Positions 16,967 through 27,515 of a stretch of DNA of 64,000 nucleotides are shown one piece after another. Source of the DNA: Polaromonas sp. AER18D-145 (lineage in GTDB: Bacteria; Pseudomonadota; Gammaproteobacteria; Burkholderiales; Burkholderiaceae_C); NCBI RefSeq assembly GCF_002379095.1, contig NZ_NBZV01000007.1:60590-124589 (forward strand), written 5' to 3'. Position 1 is the stretch's first letter; each line of letters begins with the position of its first letter. Under the pieces are notes generated by a model. The model was given only the letters and a program-made list of their open reading frames with translations, was not told the DNA's origin and searched no databases. The translations under genes and the position numbers were made by a program.

Positions 16967-18094
16967 ATGAAATACCCGGAACTGATGGAAATGCTGGCAT
17001 GGGCGGAAGATTCGTCCCTGCGGATTCTGCTGGTTGCGGGTATTGCCGTGGTGCTGGCCCTGCTGGTGCATCGTGTGGGCCTGGCCCTGGCACTGCGGCT
17101 GACACGGTCCATGCCGGTCGCCGCGACGGTGGTCCGGCACTGCAGGGCGCCGGCCCAGCTGCTGCTGCCGCTGATTGCCCTGCAGGCCGTCTGGCAGGGC
17201 GCCCCCAATGACCTTGTGCTGATAGGCGGCGTGCGCCACGCCAATGCCCTGCTGCTGTTCACGGCATTGACCTGGCTGGGGCTGCGCGCCGTTCGCGGTG
17301 TGGCGCACGGCGTCACCGACCTGCACCCGGTTGATGTCGAAGACAACCTGCACGCACGCCGCATTCACACCCAGACCCGCCTGCTGGCCCGAACCGCGAT
17401 GTTCGCCATCGTGCTGACCGGGCTGGCCCTGATGCTGATGACCTTCCCGGGGGCGCGGCAGTTCGGTACCAGCCTGCTGGCGTCGGCCGGCGTGGTGGGC
17501 CTGGTGGTGGGGATTGCCGCGCGGCCGATTTTCAGCAACCTGATGGCCGGGCTGCAGATTGCGCTGGCGCAACCCATCCGGCTCGACGATGTCCTGATCG
17601 TGGAGGGCGAGTGGGGCCGGGTGGAGGAGATCACCGGGACCTACGTGGTGCTCAAGATCTGGGACGAGCGCCGGCTCATCATTCCCCTGCAGTGGTTTAT
17701 TGAGCACCCTTTCCAGAACTGGACCCGCAAAAGCGCCGGCATCATCGGCACGGTTTTCCTGTGGGTGGACTACCGCATGCCGATGGCGCCCCTGCGCGCC
17801 GAGGCGCAGCGTCTGTGCGAAGTGTCACCCGACTGGGACCGGCGCCTGTGCAAGCTGCAGGTCACGGAAGCGGGCGAGGGCGCCATGCAGCTGCGCCTGC
17901 TCGTGACCTCGGCCAGCTCCGGCCGGAACTGGGACCTGCGCTGCCAGGTACGCGAGGGGCTGGTTGATTTCATGCAGCGCGAATATCCGCAGCACCTGCC
18001 CTTGATGCGCGCCGAACTGGGTCGCGTGCCGGACCTGGACCAGGGGTCCGTCGGTGCTGCCGGGCGGGACCCATTCAGCCCTCTGCAGGCCTGA
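16967..18094 (+). CDS. MscS-family mechanosensitive ion channel
   Basis: A 375-residue membrane protein. The N-terminal half holds about four helices. The pore helix and beta domain read SAGVVGLVVGIAARPIFSN, LIVEGEWGRVEEITGTYVVL and RRLIIPLQWFIEHPF, the MscS pattern. It likely releases solutes under osmotic downshock. I chose the ATG at 16967 over a TTG that overlaps the purT stop. It lies 11 bp after purT. Confidence 0.88.
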   Translation: MKYPELMEMLAWAEDSSLRILLVAGIAVVLALLVHRVGLALALRLTRSMPVAATVVRHCRAPAQLLLPLIALQAVWQGAPNDLVLIGGVRHANALLLFTALTWLGLRAVRGVAHGVTDLHPVDVEDNLHARRIHTQTRLLARTAMFAIVLTGLALMLMTFPGARQFGTSLLASAGVVGLVVGIAARPIFSNLMAGLQIALAQPIRLDDVLIVEGEWGRVEEITGTYVVLKIWDERRLIIPLQWFIEHPFQNWTRKSAGIIGTVFLWVDYRMPMAPLRAEAQRLCEVSPDWDRRLCKLQVTEAGEGAMQLRLLVTSASSGRNWDLRCQVREGLVDFMQREYPQHLPLMRAELGRVPDLDQGSVGAAGRDPFSPLQA

Positions 18095-18145
18095 CGCCTT
18101 GCTTCCGGACACGGTCCGGTGCGCCTTCCCCATGCGATGATGGGG

Positions 18146-18162
18146 TATCACGAAAACTGATG
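18146..18162. promoter_or_regulatory. Possible LysR-type site upstream of the 18176 regulator
   Basis: TATCACGAAAACTGATG contains ATC-N9-GAT (T-N11-A) and shares ATCACGA....TGATG with the sites at 19117 and 36288. It overlaps the ribosome binding region of the regulator gene, where self-repression by LysR proteins is common. Confidence 0.4.
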
Positions 18163-18175
18163 AAGGAGCTCTGCG

Positions 18176-19108
18176 ATGGAATTGCGCCAGTTGCGTTATC
18201 TGGTTCGGGTGATCGAGCTGGGCAGCATCAGCCGTGCCGCGCTCGACCTGGACCTGGTGCAATCGGCCCTGAGCCAGCAGATCAGCCGGCTTGAAAGCGA
18301 GCTTTCCACCCGGCTGCTCCAGCGCAGCCCCAAGGGTGTGACGCCCACCGAAGCCGGGCTGGCCTTTTTTCGGGAGGCACAACTGGTGCTGCGCCACGCC
18401 GAGCAGGCGGCCCGTGCGGCGCAGCATGCGCGCCTGTCGGGCAGTGTCAGCGTGGGCATGGCACCCACCACTGCCGCAGTGCTGGGGTTGCCGCTGATTC
18501 GCGCCATGCGCGAGCGTTATCCGGACGTGCGCCTGCACATGGTGGAAAGCCTGTCCGGCCATTTGACCGGCATGCTCAATGCGCGCCAGCTGGACCTGGC
18601 CATGCTCTTCAACGCCCAGGCCGGACGCCGCTGGAGCGTGATGCCGCTGCTGGAGGAGAAACTGTTTTTGATCCAGTCGCGCCGCACCCTGGTGGGCAAG
18701 CCCCCCGTCCGCATCCGCATGGCGCAGCTTGCCGGGCTCCCGCTGATCCTGCCCACGGGCGTGCACGGCCTGCGCAGCACGCTGGACAGCGCTTTCGCCC
18801 GGGCCAAATGCAAACCGACGGTGGTGGCCGAAATCGACTCGCTGGCCATGCTGATGGATGCGGTGGACAGCGGCCTCGGTTACACGCTGCAGCCCTGGGC
18901 GGCGGTGAGCCGGTTTGCCGACGCAGCGCAGCGCTTCCATCTGACGGAGATCGCGGACACGCTGGCACGGCGCGTCAATTCGCTGTGCAGCCTGTCCGAT
19001 GACGAGCTCTCGCCCGCAGGCTTGGCGGCGCGGGTGGTGCTGGCCGATTGCGCAACCGAGGCGGTGCGTTCCGGGCGCTGGGTCGGGGCGCGGCTGACCG
19101 GTGTCTGA
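18176..19108 (+). CDS. LysR-family transcriptional regulator (LTTR-1, Nac/Cbl-like)
   Basis: A 310-residue LysR regulator. The N-terminal winged helix starts MELRQLRYLVRVIELGS and reads SALSQQISRLESEL; the effector domain includes LPLILPTGVHGLR and VVAEIDSLAML. The same effector-domain motifs occur in the regulator at 21059, so the two are paralogues. GAAGGAG precedes the ATG. Matching operator-like sites at its own start, at 19117 and at 36283 suggest it controls the SDR-Bug pair and possibly tcuAB. Confidence 0.92.
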   Translation: MELRQLRYLVRVIELGSISRAALDLDLVQSALSQQISRLESELSTRLLQRSPKGVTPTEAGLAFFREAQLVLRHAEQAARAAQHARLSGSVSVGMAPTTAAVLGLPLIRAMRERYPDVRLHMVESLSGHLTGMLNARQLDLAMLFNAQAGRRWSVMPLLEEKLFLIQSRRTLVGKPPVRIRMAQLAGLPLILPTGVHGLRSTLDSAFARAKCKPTVVAEIDSLAMLMDAVDSGLGYTLQPWAAVSRFADAAQRFHLTEIADTLARRVNSLCSLSDDELSPAGLAARVVLADCATEAVRSGRWVGARLTGV

Positions 19109-19116
19109 ACAGCTTT

Positions 19117-19151
19117 CCATCACGATTTGTGATGGCCGTATGCCGCTGGCC
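19117..19151 (+). promoter_or_regulatory. LysR-type operator upstream of the SDR gene
   Basis: CCATCACGATTTGTGATGG is a near-perfect palindrome (T-N11-A) followed by GCCGTATGCCG and GGCC. By my alignment 28 of 34 bases match, without gaps, the stretch starting at 36288 upstream of tcuA. This fits one LysR protein acting at both promoters. Confidence 0.6.
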
Positions 19152-19225
19152 GGCTTTCCCTGAAGGTGTTTCAGCGCTAGAGTCCTGCGGAGAACACATA
19201 CACACATTCGTCGCAAGGAAACACC

Positions 19226-19981
19226 ATGGATTTGCAGCTTGGAGACAAAACAGCGCTGGTGACAGGCGCCAGCACCGGTATCGGGCGCGGCATTGCGCTT
19301 GCGCTGGCGGCTGAAGGCGTGCGCCTGGCGATTTCCGCACGCCGCGTGGCCTTGCTCAACGAGGTGGCCGACGAGATTGTCAGCCGCGGCGGGCACAGGC
19401 CGGTGGTCATCGCGTCCGACCTGTATGCCGAGGATGCCGCCAGGACCCTGACCGATGCCGCGATGGCTGGCCTCGGTCGCGTGGACATCCTGGTCAACAA
19501 TGCGGGTGGCTCGCGTTCCTTCGCCGAGTTGCATGTCAGCGAGGATCGCTGGCAGGAAGCCATGACCCTGAACTTTCACCGTCCCCGGCAGGTGGCGCAG
19601 GCGCTGCTGGACCAGATGATGTCGCGCAACTGGGGCCGCATCATCAACATCACCGGCAAGAGCGAACCCGACCACGTCAATGGTGCGTTCTGCGCCAAGG
19701 CTGGCATCCACAGCTGGGCCAAGGGCTTGAGCCGCATGGTCGGCAAAAACGGCATCACGGTCAACAGCATTCCGCCCGGTCGCATTCACTCGGAACAGAT
19801 TTTCCGCAACTACACGCCCGAGTACCGTCAGTGGCAGTGCGACAACGAAATCCCGGTGGGCCGATATGGTGAACCGGAAGACCTGGCCAACCTCGTGTGT
19901 TTTCTGTCGTCCCCCCTGGCCAGCTACATCACCGGTGCGGTGATACCGGTGGATGGGGGTTTGCGCCGATACCAATTTTGA
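19226..19981 (+). CDS. SDR-family oxidoreductase lacking the usual catalytic Tyr
   Basis: A 251-residue short-chain dehydrogenase. The cofactor motif TGASTGIGRG (about 13-22), NNAGG and a C-terminal GAVIPVDGG are normal. The active site is not: where classical SDRs have Y-x-x-x-K, this protein reads NGAFCAKAG, placing Ala154 at the Tyr position before Lys158, and the expected Ser region reads NITGKSEPDHV. GITVNSIPPGRIHSEQI follows. It is co-directional with a Bug receptor 49 bp downstream. The fold is clear; the reaction is not. Confidence 0.88.
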   Translation: MDLQLGDKTALVTGASTGIGRGIALALAAEGVRLAISARRVALLNEVADEIVSRGGHRPVVIASDLYAEDAARTLTDAAMAGLGRVDILVNNAGGSRSFAELHVSEDRWQEAMTLNFHRPRQVAQALLDQMMSRNWGRIINITGKSEPDHVNGAFCAKAGIHSWAKGLSRMVGKNGITVNSIPPGRIHSEQIFRNYTPEYRQWQCDNEIPVGRYGEPEDLANLVCFLSSPLASYITGAVIPVDGGLRRYQF

Positions 19982-20030
19982 GCCGTCCACACTAAGCTGC
20001 ACAATCTTCGTTTCAGTGAGACCGCCAGCC

Positions 20031-21023
20031 ATGCCTTCTACCCTTCTGACCCGACGCCGTATCCTGCAGTCCGCAGGTGTTGCCGCCTCCATGGTGGCCC
20101 TGCCGTCGCTGCATGCGCAATCCGCCTGGCCGTCCCGGGCGGTTCGTTTCGTCGTACCGTTCGCGCCCGGCGGCACCTCCGAGATCGTCGCCCGTTCAGT
20201 GGCCGCCGAGCTCAGCAAGCAGTTGGGGCAAAGCGTGTATGTCGAGAACAAGCCGGGCGGGGCTGGCACGGTGGCCATGCAGGAGGTTGCGAAGTCGGCG
20301 CCGGATGGCCACACCATCATCCTGGGCCATGTGGGCACGCTGGCGGTCAACCCCTACATGCTGAAAAACCAGCCCTACGATGTGAACAGGGATTTCATTC
20401 CTGTCACCCTGCTGGCCAAGGTACCCAACGTCTTCGTGATCCATCCCGATGTGCCGGCCAAAAACTTCCAGGAGTTTGTGGCCTATGTCAAAAAGAACCC
20501 CGGTCAGCTCAACTATGGCTCGGCCGGCAATGCCAGCGCCGGCCACCTGGCGATGGAATACCTCAAGCTGGTCACGGGCATGTTCATCACCCACATCCCC
20601 TACCGCGGCACGGGCCCGCAGCTGACGGATCTTCTGGCGGGGCGGACACAGGCCTCGTCGGCCGGCATGCCCGCATTGGGTGCCCACATCCGCAGCGGCA
20701 AGCTGCGTGCCATTGCCGTCGGCACCCAGCAGCGCATCAGTCACCTGCCTGATGTGCCCACGGTGGCCGAAATGGGCTACAAGGGTTTTGAAACGTCCCA
20801 GTGGTACGGCATCCTTGCGCCGGCGGGTACACCGCCGGAGGTCGTGAAACGCCTGCAGGAAGAATCCCTCAAGGCGCTCAAGTCCTCGGCCGTCACCGAG
20901 CGATTCGCCTCCGACAATGCCGTGGGCGGCGGCGGTCCTTCGTCCGAATTCGCCGCCTTCATTTCGAGTGAGCAGAAGATCTGGAGCGACATCGTCAAAC
21001 GCGCCGGCATCAAGGCCGACTGA
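20031..21023 (+). CDS. Bug-family tripartite tricarboxylate receptor (periplasmic binding protein)
   Basis: A 330-residue Bug/TctC protein. The signal sequence TRRRILQSAGVAAS has a twin-Arg-like start and ends near SLHAQ. The mature protein shows VRFVVPFAPGGTSEIVAR, YVENKPGGAGTVA, LNYGSAGNASAGHL and IPYRGTGPQLTDLLAGR. Bug proteins bind carboxylic acids such as citrate or aromatic acids. No TctA/TctB membrane partner is encoded nearby. I start at the ATG 20031, just before the signal peptide. Confidence 0.93.
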   Translation: MPSTLLTRRRILQSAGVAASMVALPSLHAQSAWPSRAVRFVVPFAPGGTSEIVARSVAAELSKQLGQSVYVENKPGGAGTVAMQEVAKSAPDGHTIILGHVGTLAVNPYMLKNQPYDVNRDFIPVTLLAKVPNVFVIHPDVPAKNFQEFVAYVKKNPGQLNYGSAGNASAGHLAMEYLKLVTGMFITHIPYRGTGPQLTDLLAGRTQASSAGMPALGAHIRSGKLRAIAVGTQQRISHLPDVPTVAEMGYKGFETSQWYGILAPAGTPPEVVKRLQEESLKALKSSAVTERFASDNAVGGGGPSSEFAAFISSEQKIWSDIVKRAGIKAD

Positions 21024-21034
21024 GGGCCCGGCCC

Positions 21035-21051
21035 GCCCGGCCAAGCCGGGC
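21035..21051. terminator. Bidirectional terminator hairpin
   Basis: GCCCGGC-CAA-GCCGGGC, a perfect 7-bp stem in a longer GC-rich inverted region (about 21024-21056) between the convergent Bug and LysR genes. There is no T-run, so termination strength is uncertain. Confidence 0.5.
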
Positions 21052-21058
21052 CGGCTGG

Positions 21059-21997
21059 TCAGTACAGAAGATCGACGCCTTCCCAGGCGCCTGACCCGAC
21101 CAGCTGTTTCACGGTTTCCTTGAGCTCGGCGCGTACCGCCGCCGCCGCCGGGGAAAGCCGTTCCGGCACGACCGAATACAGGTAGTTCTGCCGCTTCATG
21201 TTGGCATCCGAAATGGCCAGGCAGCGCCAGCCTTGCCGCAACTGGCCAGCCAGCAGGGCGGCGGCCATGGGCTTGATGGTGGCCCCCATGCCCTCGTAAA
21301 CACAGGCCATCAGCAGTGAAAGCGAATCGATCTCGGCAACCACCTGTGCCGTCAGGTTGCGCTGTTCGAACTCGGCCGTGATGCGGCGCCTGAGGCCATG
21401 AATGCCGGTGGGCAGGATCAGCGGCAGCTGGGCGGCCTCGGCGATGCTGAGCTTGACGCGGCGTTCGGCCACCAGGGTGCTGTGTGTCGGGAGCATGACA
21501 AACAGCTCCTCTTCAACCAGCGGGTCGGCAGGAAGTTCGGGAATGGCGTCGCGGCCGAAAAGGATCACCAGGTCAAGTTGCCCGAGCTGCATCATCTGCC
21601 GCAGGTGGCCGCTCATGCCTTCCACCACGTTGAGAACAATGCCCGGGTATTTCTCCCGGATCCTGCGCACAAAGGGCACACCCACCGCGCAAATGGTGGT
21701 CGCGGCCAGACCGACGGACACCATGCCGTGCACCGTGCCGGCTTCCTGGCGCGCCACCGACAACGCCTGGTCCAGCTGGCGCAGCATGAAGCGCGCGTGG
21801 TGGTGCAAGGCTGTGCCGTTTTCCGTGGGCGTGACGCCCTTGGAAGTGCGGATCAGCAGCGGTTTGCCCACTTCCGCTTCCAGCTTGGCGAGTTGCTGGC
21901 TGAGTGCCGGCTGCGCGATGTAGAGCTGGCGCGAAGCCTTGGCCAGGCTGCCGCTCTCGATGATCTGCACGAAATACCTGAGCTGCCTGAGGTCCAT
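21059..21997 (-). CDS. LysR-family transcriptional regulator (LTTR-2, Nac/Cbl-like)
   Basis: A 312-residue LysR regulator. It begins MDLRQLRYFVQIIESGSLAKA with helix PALSQQLAKLEAEV, and its effector domain repeats LPLILPTGIHGLR and VVAEIDSLSLL found in the regulator at 18176. It is divergent from the Liv-type ABC operon across 153 bp. A 42-bp block in that gap recurs upstream of the cupin operon at 26972, so it probably controls both. Confidence 0.92.
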   Translation of the reverse strand: MDLRQLRYFVQIIESGSLAKASRQLYIAQPALSQQLAKLEAEVGKPLLIRTSKGVTPTENGTALHHHARFMLRQLDQALSVARQEAGTVHGMVSVGLAATTICAVGVPFVRRIREKYPGIVLNVVEGMSGHLRQMMQLGQLDLVILFGRDAIPELPADPLVEEELFVMLPTHSTLVAERRVKLSIAEAAQLPLILPTGIHGLRRRITAEFEQRNLTAQVVAEIDSLSLLMACVYEGMGATIKPMAAALLAGQLRQGWRCLAISDANMKRQNYLYSVVPERLSPAAAAVRAELKETVKQLVGSGAWEGVDLLY

Positions 21998-22031
21998 GGG
22001 TCTGCTTCGAAGTTTGTCTGGCTGACAGCAT

Positions 22032-22073
22032 ATAAGAAATTTGTATAGCCCATCTCGGAAAACGGTATTTTCC
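22032..22073 (+). promoter_or_regulatory. LTTR-2 operator/promoter block, copy 1
   Basis: ATAAGAAATTTGTAT (ATA-N9-TAT, T-N11-A) is followed by CCCATCTC, GAAA, CGGTATT and TCC. The same order and spacing occur at 26972-27013, with about 30 of 42 bases identical and 22 of the last 25. It lies 78 bp before the ABC binding-protein gene. Confidence 0.65.
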
Positions 22074-22150
22074 CTTTTTCAGTGGCCTTCCTAGAATTCG
22101 GCACCCATCAAAAATTTGGCCGCTTCGGTCAATAAAAAAGGAGACGACAA

Positions 22151-23422
22151 ATGGAACATGAAGAAAAGGGTTGCGGTCCTGCATTGCAGTCGCCACAGCG
22201 ACGCGGTGCATTGAAGGCAGGTGTTGCGATGGCGGGGGTGGCAGCGCTGGGGCTTCCGGCGATGGTCCACAGCCAGGTAGAAAAAATCAAAATCGGCCAT
22301 CTGACGCCGCTCACCGGCTTCCTGGGTGCGCTGGGCGACTACGCCGTGCAGGGCATCAAGATGGCAGCCGAGGAGATCAACGCCGCCGGCGGCGTGATGG
22401 GCCGCCAGCTCGATGTCATCAGTGAAGACTCGGTCAATCCGCAGACGGCTTCCAGCAAGGCGCAGCGCATGATCGAGCGCGACAAGGTGACGGTGTTGAT
22501 GGGCGAAATCAACTCCGCCTCGGCCCTGACCATTTCCCAGGTCGCGGCCCGCAACAAGACCTTGTTCATGAGCATAGGCGCGCGCTCCGACGCGCTGCGC
22601 GGCAAGGACTGCAACCGCTACACCTTCCACGTCGACATCCCGGTGACGGTGATGGTCAACGCCGCCGGCGAGGCGCTGCTGCGCGAGGGCCTGGTCAAGG
22701 GCAAGAAGATCTACGCCCTGACATCCGACTACCTGTTCGGCCATGACCTGTCGCGCCAGGCCAAGCGCTTCTTTGCGGCCAACGGCGGCACGGTGATTGG
22801 TGACGAGTTGGTGCCGACCGACCTGACCGACTTCAGCGCGCAGTTGCTCAAGATCCGGCAGGCCCGGCCCGACCTTATCGCCACCAATCTGGGCGGCAAC
22901 CAGGTGACCAATTTCGTCAAGCAGTACGCCGAGTTCGGGATGCAGTTCCCGGTGGCTGGCTTCAACCTCAACACGGCCGACGCCTGGGCCGCCGGCGAGG
23001 GCAACCTGGGTGGCATCTGGCCGACGGTCTGGCACCATGAGCTCAAGACCCCGGGCTCGCAAGCCTTCGTGGAGAAGTTCACCAGGAAGTACGGCCGCAT
23101 CCCTGAGAACCATGCCTGGATCGAGTACGTCTCGCTCAAGATGATGGCCCAGGCCATGACCGCCACCAAGTCGACCGACACCGAGAAGCTGATTGCCTAT
23201 TTCGAGTCGGAAGCCCAGTTTGATGTGCTCAAGGCGCGCAAAGCCTACTTCCGCAGCTGGGACCATCAACTGATGCAGGAGGCTTATCCCTTCACCGTCA
23301 AGGCCAAGAGCCAGGCCAAAAACAAGCAGGACTTCCTGCAGTTCGGCGAGGCCGTGCCTGCAGCGGGCGAGCCGCTGGAAAAACTGGCGCCGCCAAAGTC
23401 GGAGAGTGCCTGCAAGATGTAG
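22151..23422 (+). CDS. ABC transporter substrate-binding protein (Peripla_BP_6, Liv-type)
   Basis: A 423-residue periplasmic binding protein of the branched-chain amino acid/amide class. QRRGALKAGVAMAGVAAL is a twin-Arg-like signal ending near MVHSQ, followed by IKIGHLTPLTGFLGALGDYA, AAEEINAAGGVMGR and SKAQRMIERDKVTVLMGE. Such proteins bind amino acids, amides, aromatic acids or urea; the ligand here is unknown. GGAG precedes the ATG. It heads the operon with livH-like and fused permease/ATPase genes. Confidence 0.93.
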   Translation: MEHEEKGCGPALQSPQRRGALKAGVAMAGVAALGLPAMVHSQVEKIKIGHLTPLTGFLGALGDYAVQGIKMAAEEINAAGGVMGRQLDVISEDSVNPQTASSKAQRMIERDKVTVLMGEINSASALTISQVAARNKTLFMSIGARSDALRGKDCNRYTFHVDIPVTVMVNAAGEALLREGLVKGKKIYALTSDYLFGHDLSRQAKRFFAANGGTVIGDELVPTDLTDFSAQLLKIRQARPDLIATNLGGNQVTNFVKQYAEFGMQFPVAGFNLNTADAWAAGEGNLGGIWPTVWHHELKTPGSQAFVEKFTRKYGRIPENHAWIEYVSLKMMAQAMTATKSTDTEKLIAYFESEAQFDVLKARKAYFRSWDHQLMQEAYPFTVKAKSQAKNKQDFLQFGEAVPAAGEPLEKLAPPKSESACKM

Positions 23423-23528
23423 GCAGGCCGCGCGTTGATAACACCGGGGTGCCGTACAGGCGGTGCCCCGGGTTCCACCCGGGCCGATGGCGGTGCCGGC
23501 GTGTCTTCCACCTCCCCTCTGGACCCCC

Positions 23529-24404
23529 ATGGAAATCATGTTTTTGCTCGAGCAGGTCGTCAACGGCCTGGTACTCGGCGGTTATTACCTCTTGCTGGCG
23601 CTGGGCCTGTCCCTGATCTTCAGCGTCGGCGGCATCGTCAATCTGGCGCACGGTGCCTTCTATGCGCTGGGCGCCTACCTGTCGCTGGAAGTCATCAAGT
23701 ACGTCGGCTTCGGCGGCAGCATCTTCGTCACGCCCATGCTGGTGGGTCTGCTGGGCATCCTGTTCGAGCGCTACCTGCTGCGCCGCTTCTACACCGCCGA
23801 CCCCATCCTCAGCCTGCTGGTCACCTTCGGCCTGGCCCTGGTGGCCGAGCAGGCGCTGCGCATGATCTGGGGCTCGGCCCCGCTGCCTTCCACCATGCCG
23901 CCCGAGTTCAAGGGCAGTGTGATTCTGGGCGACTTCATGTTTTCCAAATACCGGCTCTTCATCCTGGGCGTGGTGACCGTGGTCATGGCGGGCATCTGGC
24001 TGTTGCTGCACAAGACGGCTTTCGGGCGGGTGGTGCGCGCCGGTGTACAGAAGCCGGACATGGTGGCGGTGCTGGGCATCAAGCTACAGCCCTATATGAC
24101 GGCCGTTGTCATGCTGGGCGTGGCCACCGCTGCCCTGGGCGGCGTGCTGTTCGGCCCGATTGCCATCGTGCATCCGGCCATGGGCATGGAGATCATGACC
24201 GTCGCCTTCGTGGTCGTCGTGATCGGTGGTCTGGGCAGCTTCTGGGGTGTGGTGCTGGCGGCCCTGCTGGTGGGCGTGGTGCGTGGCATCACCACCCACT
24301 TCCTGCCGGCGGCCAGCGAGGCCTCCATGTACGTGTTGATGTTCCTCGTGCTGATGTTCCGGCCGCGTGGCCTGCTGGGTGAGCGCATCGAGCGCTTCGA
24401 GTGA
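23529..24404 (+). CDS. Branched-chain amino acid-type ABC permease (LivH-like)
   Basis: A 291-residue permease with about eight helices: VVNGLVLGGYYLLLALGLSL, GIVNLAHGAFYALGAY, VLGIKLQPYMTAVVMLGV and FVVVVIGGLGSFWGVVLAALLVG. This is the LivH fold. The ATG at 23529 has no strong ribosome binding site; open frame upstream has no helix. It overlaps or abuts the fused gene downstream (GTG or ATG start). Confidence 0.92.
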   Translation: MEIMFLLEQVVNGLVLGGYYLLLALGLSLIFSVGGIVNLAHGAFYALGAYLSLEVIKYVGFGGSIFVTPMLVGLLGILFERYLLRRFYTADPILSLLVTFGLALVAEQALRMIWGSAPLPSTMPPEFKGSVILGDFMFSKYRLFILGVVTVVMAGIWLLLHKTAFGRVVRAGVQKPDMVAVLGIKLQPYMTAVVMLGVATAALGGVLFGPIAIVHPAMGMEIMTVAFVVVVIGGLGSFWGVVLAALLVGVVRGITTHFLPAASEASMYVLMFLVLMFRPRGLLGERIERFE

Positions 24405-24415
24405 GAACGACAACA

Positions 24416-26950
<2,535 letters not shown>

Positions 26951-26971
26951 TGAAAGGCCTGCGTGCGACCT

Positions 26972-27013
26972 ATAGGTTTGTCTTATGACCCATCTCTGAA
27001 ATCGGTATTCTCC
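26972..27013 (+). promoter_or_regulatory. LTTR-2 operator/promoter block, copy 2
   Basis: ATAGGTTTGTCTTAT (ATA-N9-TAT) followed by CCCATCTC, GAAA, CGGTATT and TCC in the same spacing as 22032-22073. It lies 109 bp upstream of the cupin gene and marks a second promoter after the ABC operon. Confidence 0.65.
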
Positions 27014-27122
27014 ATTTACAGCAAGTCTCCCTACAATTTTTCCAACTCTTCGAATGACGCACGTACGCACGTACGCCGGTTGCAGCGGCGGCAAGTCCAT
27101 TGACTTCACCACAGGAAACACC

Positions 27123-27515
27123 ATGAGTCAGAAACCAGCAGCCCGGGGAAAGGCGCTCATCGAGAAGATGGCCAACCTGCCCTGGAAAGAATACCCCGGC
27201 CATTTTGGCGGCGCCCTGTCCAAGGCGCTGGCCGCTCCCGAAAACACCGGAAGCAGCCGGATGGATTTCCGCATTTCGCGCTACGCGCCGGCCGCCTACG
27301 TGGGTGAGCATGTGCACAAGATCCAGGAGCAGGTTTACTACGTTCTGGAAGGCGAAGGCGTGCTCACGCTCGACGACGACAGGCACCTGATGCGCCCGAA
27401 TGACTATGTCTACGTGCCGCCCGGCGTTCGCCACAGCTTCACCAACACCGGCGTGTCAGGTCTGGTGTTCCTGGTGATCACCACACCGGCGCATGACGAA
27501 GGGGAACTGCTTTGA
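27123..27515 (+). CDS. Cupin-domain protein
   Basis: A 130-residue single-domain cupin. GEHVHKIQEQVYYVLEGEGVL split as H-x-H...E gives the first metal motif, and YVPPGVRHSFTNTG the second, so metal ligands H, H, E and H appear present. Small cupins act as isomerases, dioxygenases or decarboxylases on sugar or aromatic acids; the reaction here is unknown. The ATG at 27123 follows AGGAAA. Its stop overlaps the next ATG by one base. Confidence 0.88.
   Translation: MSQKPAARGKALIEKMANLPWKEYPGHFGGALSKALAAPENTGSSRMDFRISRYAPAAYVGEHVHKIQEQVYYVLEGEGVLTLDDDRHLMRPNDYVYVPPGVRHSFTNTGVSGLVFLVITTPAHDEGELL

Noticed and set aside
17825..20350. 841-codon open frame on the minus strand
   Set aside because: It lies antisense to the MscS, LysR, SDR and Bug genes, which have clear family motifs; it is a product of high GC content.
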